In this document: positions 61,100 to 64,000 of the stretch, piece after piece
How the letters are laid out: each line of letters begins with the position of its first letter
How positions within the stretch are numbered: the stretch's first letter is position 1
Origin: Patiria miniata
Lineage: Eukaryota; Echinodermata; Asteroidea; Valvatida; Asterinidae
Direction of reading: 5' to 3'
Assembly: GCF_015706575.1 (NCBI RefSeq)
Contig: NW_024037074.1
Span: 19,829,334 to 19,893,333, forward strand
DNA: 64,000 nucleotides
Translations under genes and position numbers: made by a program
Notes under the pieces: generated by a model
Told to the model about the DNA's origin: nothing
Databases searched by the model: none
Seen by the model: only the letters and a program-made list of their open reading frames with translations

Positions 61100-64000
61100 A
61101 TGGATGTACATGTACTTGCTGCCCCCATGGGGATAAAAGTTGCTCGTTACCTTGCCGTATTTGTGCTCCTGTCTTCTGGAATCCTATGCTCCTCTGAGTC
61201 GTCGGAAAGCTCCGAGTCGTTGATGACCGACGGGGGAGCTGCGGCGATGTGGAGCCAAGTTATCAATCCATTTGAACTAAGCTCCAGTGATATGAACGTT
61301 TGTATCAAGACAAGGTGAGTTTGTTTCTCCGTCACAAGCGCCTTTCTCTTTTTTTGCGGAGGGTGGGGTGCTAATTTGTAACTGACAGAGTGTTTGATGT
61401 ACAATCAATGTTAATTTCAGTTAATTTCTGATGCTGACACTTTAATCCAGAAATTCAAGACGTCCAGGCTTATATGAGACCTTAAGCTTTTAGGTCCTAA
61501 CAAGAAAGAAAGACTTTGTTCTCTATTTTGTAGGCATATATTGAAGAACCTTGCGGAAATTGTAAACAACTTTAAAATATACAAACAAGTGTTTCACTTG
61601 TGGCTTTTCTATCTTTATTCAGTTTAGAGTTGGCCACTCTTCATTTGACTGAAACTGAGTTGCTTGACGGGTGTGATTCGATTTACCTGCCGAGGACGTG
61701 CCGTGCTATCAGGTAAGATGCTTTATTGAGACCACTTCTAGTCAGTAGATAAAACTTGAGGCTTGTTTACATTTTCACCTGGCTTACTCTTGTTATTGGT
61801 ATATTTTTAATTCATAATGTCGAAGAATGGAAATAATATTTTTAGGAAATGCCTTTTATGGATCAAGTTTATCATTAAATACCTCACAATAATAATGCAG
61901 TATGGTAAGGCTTTTGCCAAGGGTTATCCAGGGTGCCAAAAATTACCCAAGTTTTTGACATTATTTCTTGATCCGTAAACTGTCACACAGTTCTGGCGAT
62001 ATCTCGGTTTCTGATCTGTATCTGAGAGTAGAGACATACGAGTGCTGTGATGGTTTTCTGAGGGACGGTAACTCCTGCTCAGAGGGTAAGATGGTGCCCT
62101 TCATCATCGTAATTTCACAAGCACTGCACGCACAGTGCTGCCCGAGTGCTTGCGAGAAAAAGTGCAAACTCGAAGGCATTCTTTCTAGTGCAGACGTCTC
62201 ACGTACCACAGTCGACAACCTATCCTGGCCAAATCTGGCTGGGCCCCTAACCCCCCAACCCCCACTCAATGTTGCCTCTCATTGCGCGGTGTGTGCTCCA
62301 TCAGCTGGAGTGAACATTGACCGCGGGGGAGCGGGGGAGGCTAAGGAAGCGTCCCGACCATTTTGGCCGGGATTGTAGCTTGCCGGGGTCGGCAAGTCGG
62401 TTCGAGTAAAATTTGCAGCTGGTACTGCAACAATCTATCACTATTTTGTGGAGCAGGGCCTGTTGATTTGTGCAAAATGACAGAAAAGCTGTCGATCTCA
62501 AAGTTCAGTCCAAATAGACGTTTTGTCCACAGATCTGGCTTTTCACCGCGGCATTATAGCCGTGATATTACGGTTGGTTTGACGTCGGCTCTTAATTGTG
62601 CCTAACCTGTCTGTCTTTACCCGAGTTGACTCGGGAAGCTACTCGAACACACACACACACACATATCACACACGGTTTTCCAATCCAACACTGAAATAAG
62701 AGTTGGGGGGGGGGGGTCGAAAATACTTTACTTTGAATAAGGAAAGGCATTGTCATTTCCTTTTTAAAATTGTATCAATCGCTTACTTTCAATTCTTTTT
62801 CTGAGATTGTTTTTATCTTCTTGTCGGCAAGGTTATTTATATTTTCTTACCGGTTTCCATTTCTCAATCGTAATAATTTACTCAGTCTGCCCAGCCTTGA
62901 CTTACGGCCCTAACTGCTCCCTGTCCTGTTCGTGCCTGAACAACGGCGAGTGCAACCCGGTCAACGGCTCGTGTGATTGTCAGCCGGGATGGATGGGTGG
63001 ACACTGTGAGCGGACGTGCCCTAATGGCCGCTATGGTGACAGGTGTATAACCACCTGTCAGTGCCAGAATGATGGCTCATGTCACCCAGACACAGGTAGG
63101 CAAAATAGGTCATTAAAACGGGCGAATGAGGGCGTTTTACGACGCCATTTTAAAGCTATAATAAACAGAAGAGAATCCCATGATATCGACGTATTCAAGT
63201 TCGCCTGTTGTTTAATTCAGAAATGACATATTGAAAATATTTTTTACGCAGTCACTTAACGATCTGGATTAGTTACAAGGCAGTAAAGCTAAACTAGCTG
63301 TATGGCATGAATTAGGCCTACAGTGTTCTAGTTGAGAGGTACTATTGACGGATTATGGGTACATGTACATGTACATGAGAAGTGCTGCAGTCACGCGTAA
63401 AATCACAAGTCCAGTCACATGCCCAGTCACAAGCAACAGGGGATGGACGATATTGTCCCATTTCATTTTGATAGCTTGTGAGTTCCCTTTGGATTGGATG
63501 ACTTGATGGACTTACGGTCAATCACAAGTGTCTTGGCTCCAACAGTCACTGATGAATTCCTACACATTTCTTGTGTTCAGCCACATAAATACTGTGAGCA
63601 GCATCGTGACTTGGCGCTATGTACATCATGCACTCGCTGTCAACTTTCAGTCTCTTTGTTTTCGGTGCAATATTCGTACAAATAATTAAATGGCGCCAAC
63701 AGACTATTAGCAGTTTTGTTGAGAAAGTTATGTTGTTTGGCTTAACTTACATTTCTGATTATCATAAGTCTTCATCAATGTTGAATTTTATTTCTTCTTC
63801 TTACATGTCTTAGGAAAGTCTTCGTTAGTATATTTTATTTACTTGTACTTTCATGTTATGAATCTAACAGGTGGCTGCTTATGTCCCAGCAATTTCGCTG
63901 GCGATTTTTGTGAGATAAGCGCCGGTAGCGCTTTCCCCTGCGGCCTTTGCCACCAGGAAGGAAGCATAGTCTGCGATTTTATCTCTGGTTTCTGTCGGTG
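61100..64000 (+). CDS. EMI- and EGF-repeat receptor of the MEGF/Draper type (5' part)
   Basis: Five plus-strand exons join in phase: 61100-61314, 61623-61712, 61991-62085, 62886-63095 and 63871 to the window edge. The ATG at 61100 has a good context (A at -3, G at +4); an in-frame ATG at 61127 also leaves the signal peptide ARYLAVFVLLSSGILCSS. The EMI domain spans three exons: MNVCIKTR, then TETELLDGCDSIYLPRTC, then LYLRVETYECCDGFLRDGNSC. Exon 62886 encodes EGF/laminin-EGF repeats (YGPNCSLSCSCLNNGECNP, CDCQPGWMGGHC, YGDRCITTCQC), continuing in the next exon with GGCLCPSNFAGDFC. Family members (MEGF10, Draper, CED-1) recognise apoptotic cells or other ligands and signal through tyrosine tails. 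The membrane span and tail, if any, lie beyond the right edge, so a secreted MEGF6-like product is still possible. Confidence 0.88.
62217..62378 (-). mobile_element. MITE with CAATCC terminal repeats (copy 2)
   Basis: Read on the minus strand it starts CTACAATCCCGGCCAAAATG and contains GGAGCACACACCGCGCAATG, as in the copy at 1067-1253. It lies in the third intron of the MEGF-like gene. Its other end is eroded (TATCCTGGCC). Confidence 0.75.
62649..62664. repeat. CA microsatellite
   Basis: A short ACACAC run within the intron of the MEGF-like gene, followed by a G run near 62705. Confidence 0.7.

Noticed and set aside
1-64000. Endogenous retrovirus, LTR element or Polinton
   Set aside because: I saw no long terminal repeats, protease, integrase, capsid or polymerase-like frames; the only retroelement protein trace is the LINE fragment at 13273-13572.

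Overview
The window is animal nuclear DNA: genes split by long introns with GT/AG borders, many short inverted-repeat transposon remnants, tRNA-derived SINEs, poly-G tracts and minisatellites. Frequent TGTACATGTACA-like words, an 11-beta-HSD-like gene and a MEGF/Draper-type gene suggest an invertebrate deuterostome. I favour an echinoderm, but a hemichordate or lancelet cannot be excluded from sequence alone.

Layout. Positions 247-2923 (minus strand) hold the first four coding exons of a short-chain dehydrogenase close to hydroxysteroid 11-beta-dehydrogenase 1; its 3' end lies off the left edge. The rest of the coding content is on the plus strand and belongs to one family. At 6600-30012 and 37569-43484 lie two paralogous single-pass receptors. 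Each has a signal peptide, an EMI domain, a low-complexity stalk, one transmembrane segment and a long tail packed with YxxL/I motifs. Neither carries EGF repeats. At 61100-64000 begins a third gene of the same family, with signal peptide, EMI domain and EGF/laminin-EGF repeats in the MEGF10/MEGF6/Draper style; it runs off the right edge. The three EMI genes share exon phases, and in the first two the last EMI exon is exactly 116 nt.

As a set they look like a tandem family of Draper/CED-1-related cell-surface receptors. The two EGF-less members have tails resembling ITAM-bearing phagocytic or immune adaptors, several motif pairs having ITAM-like spacing. This is the most interesting system in the window. 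The weak points are one middle EMI exon in the first gene, whose 5' phase does not fit its presumed first exon, and the juxtamembrane exon of the second gene, which I could not fix.

Non-coding regions. The 18-kb first intron of receptor A holds a LINE remnant, several MITEs, a SINE-like sequence and a well-conserved 171-bp tandem duplication. Intron 5 of receptor A starts with a 40-bp-arm hairpin closing on CCCTAA telomere-like repeats. hAT-type MITEs with perfect 8-bp target duplications lie at 27151, 35997 and 58908, and a piggyBac-like TTAA MITE at 34996. The 17.6 kb between receptor B and the MEGF-like gene is mostly repeats: a Tc1/mariner-like MITE, a tRNA-derived SINE, a degenerate ~690-bp tandem repeat studded with ACACATGGCCC, a 34-bp minisatellite and a palindromic ~60-bp tandem array. 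I saw no retroviral, LTR or Polinton-like element.
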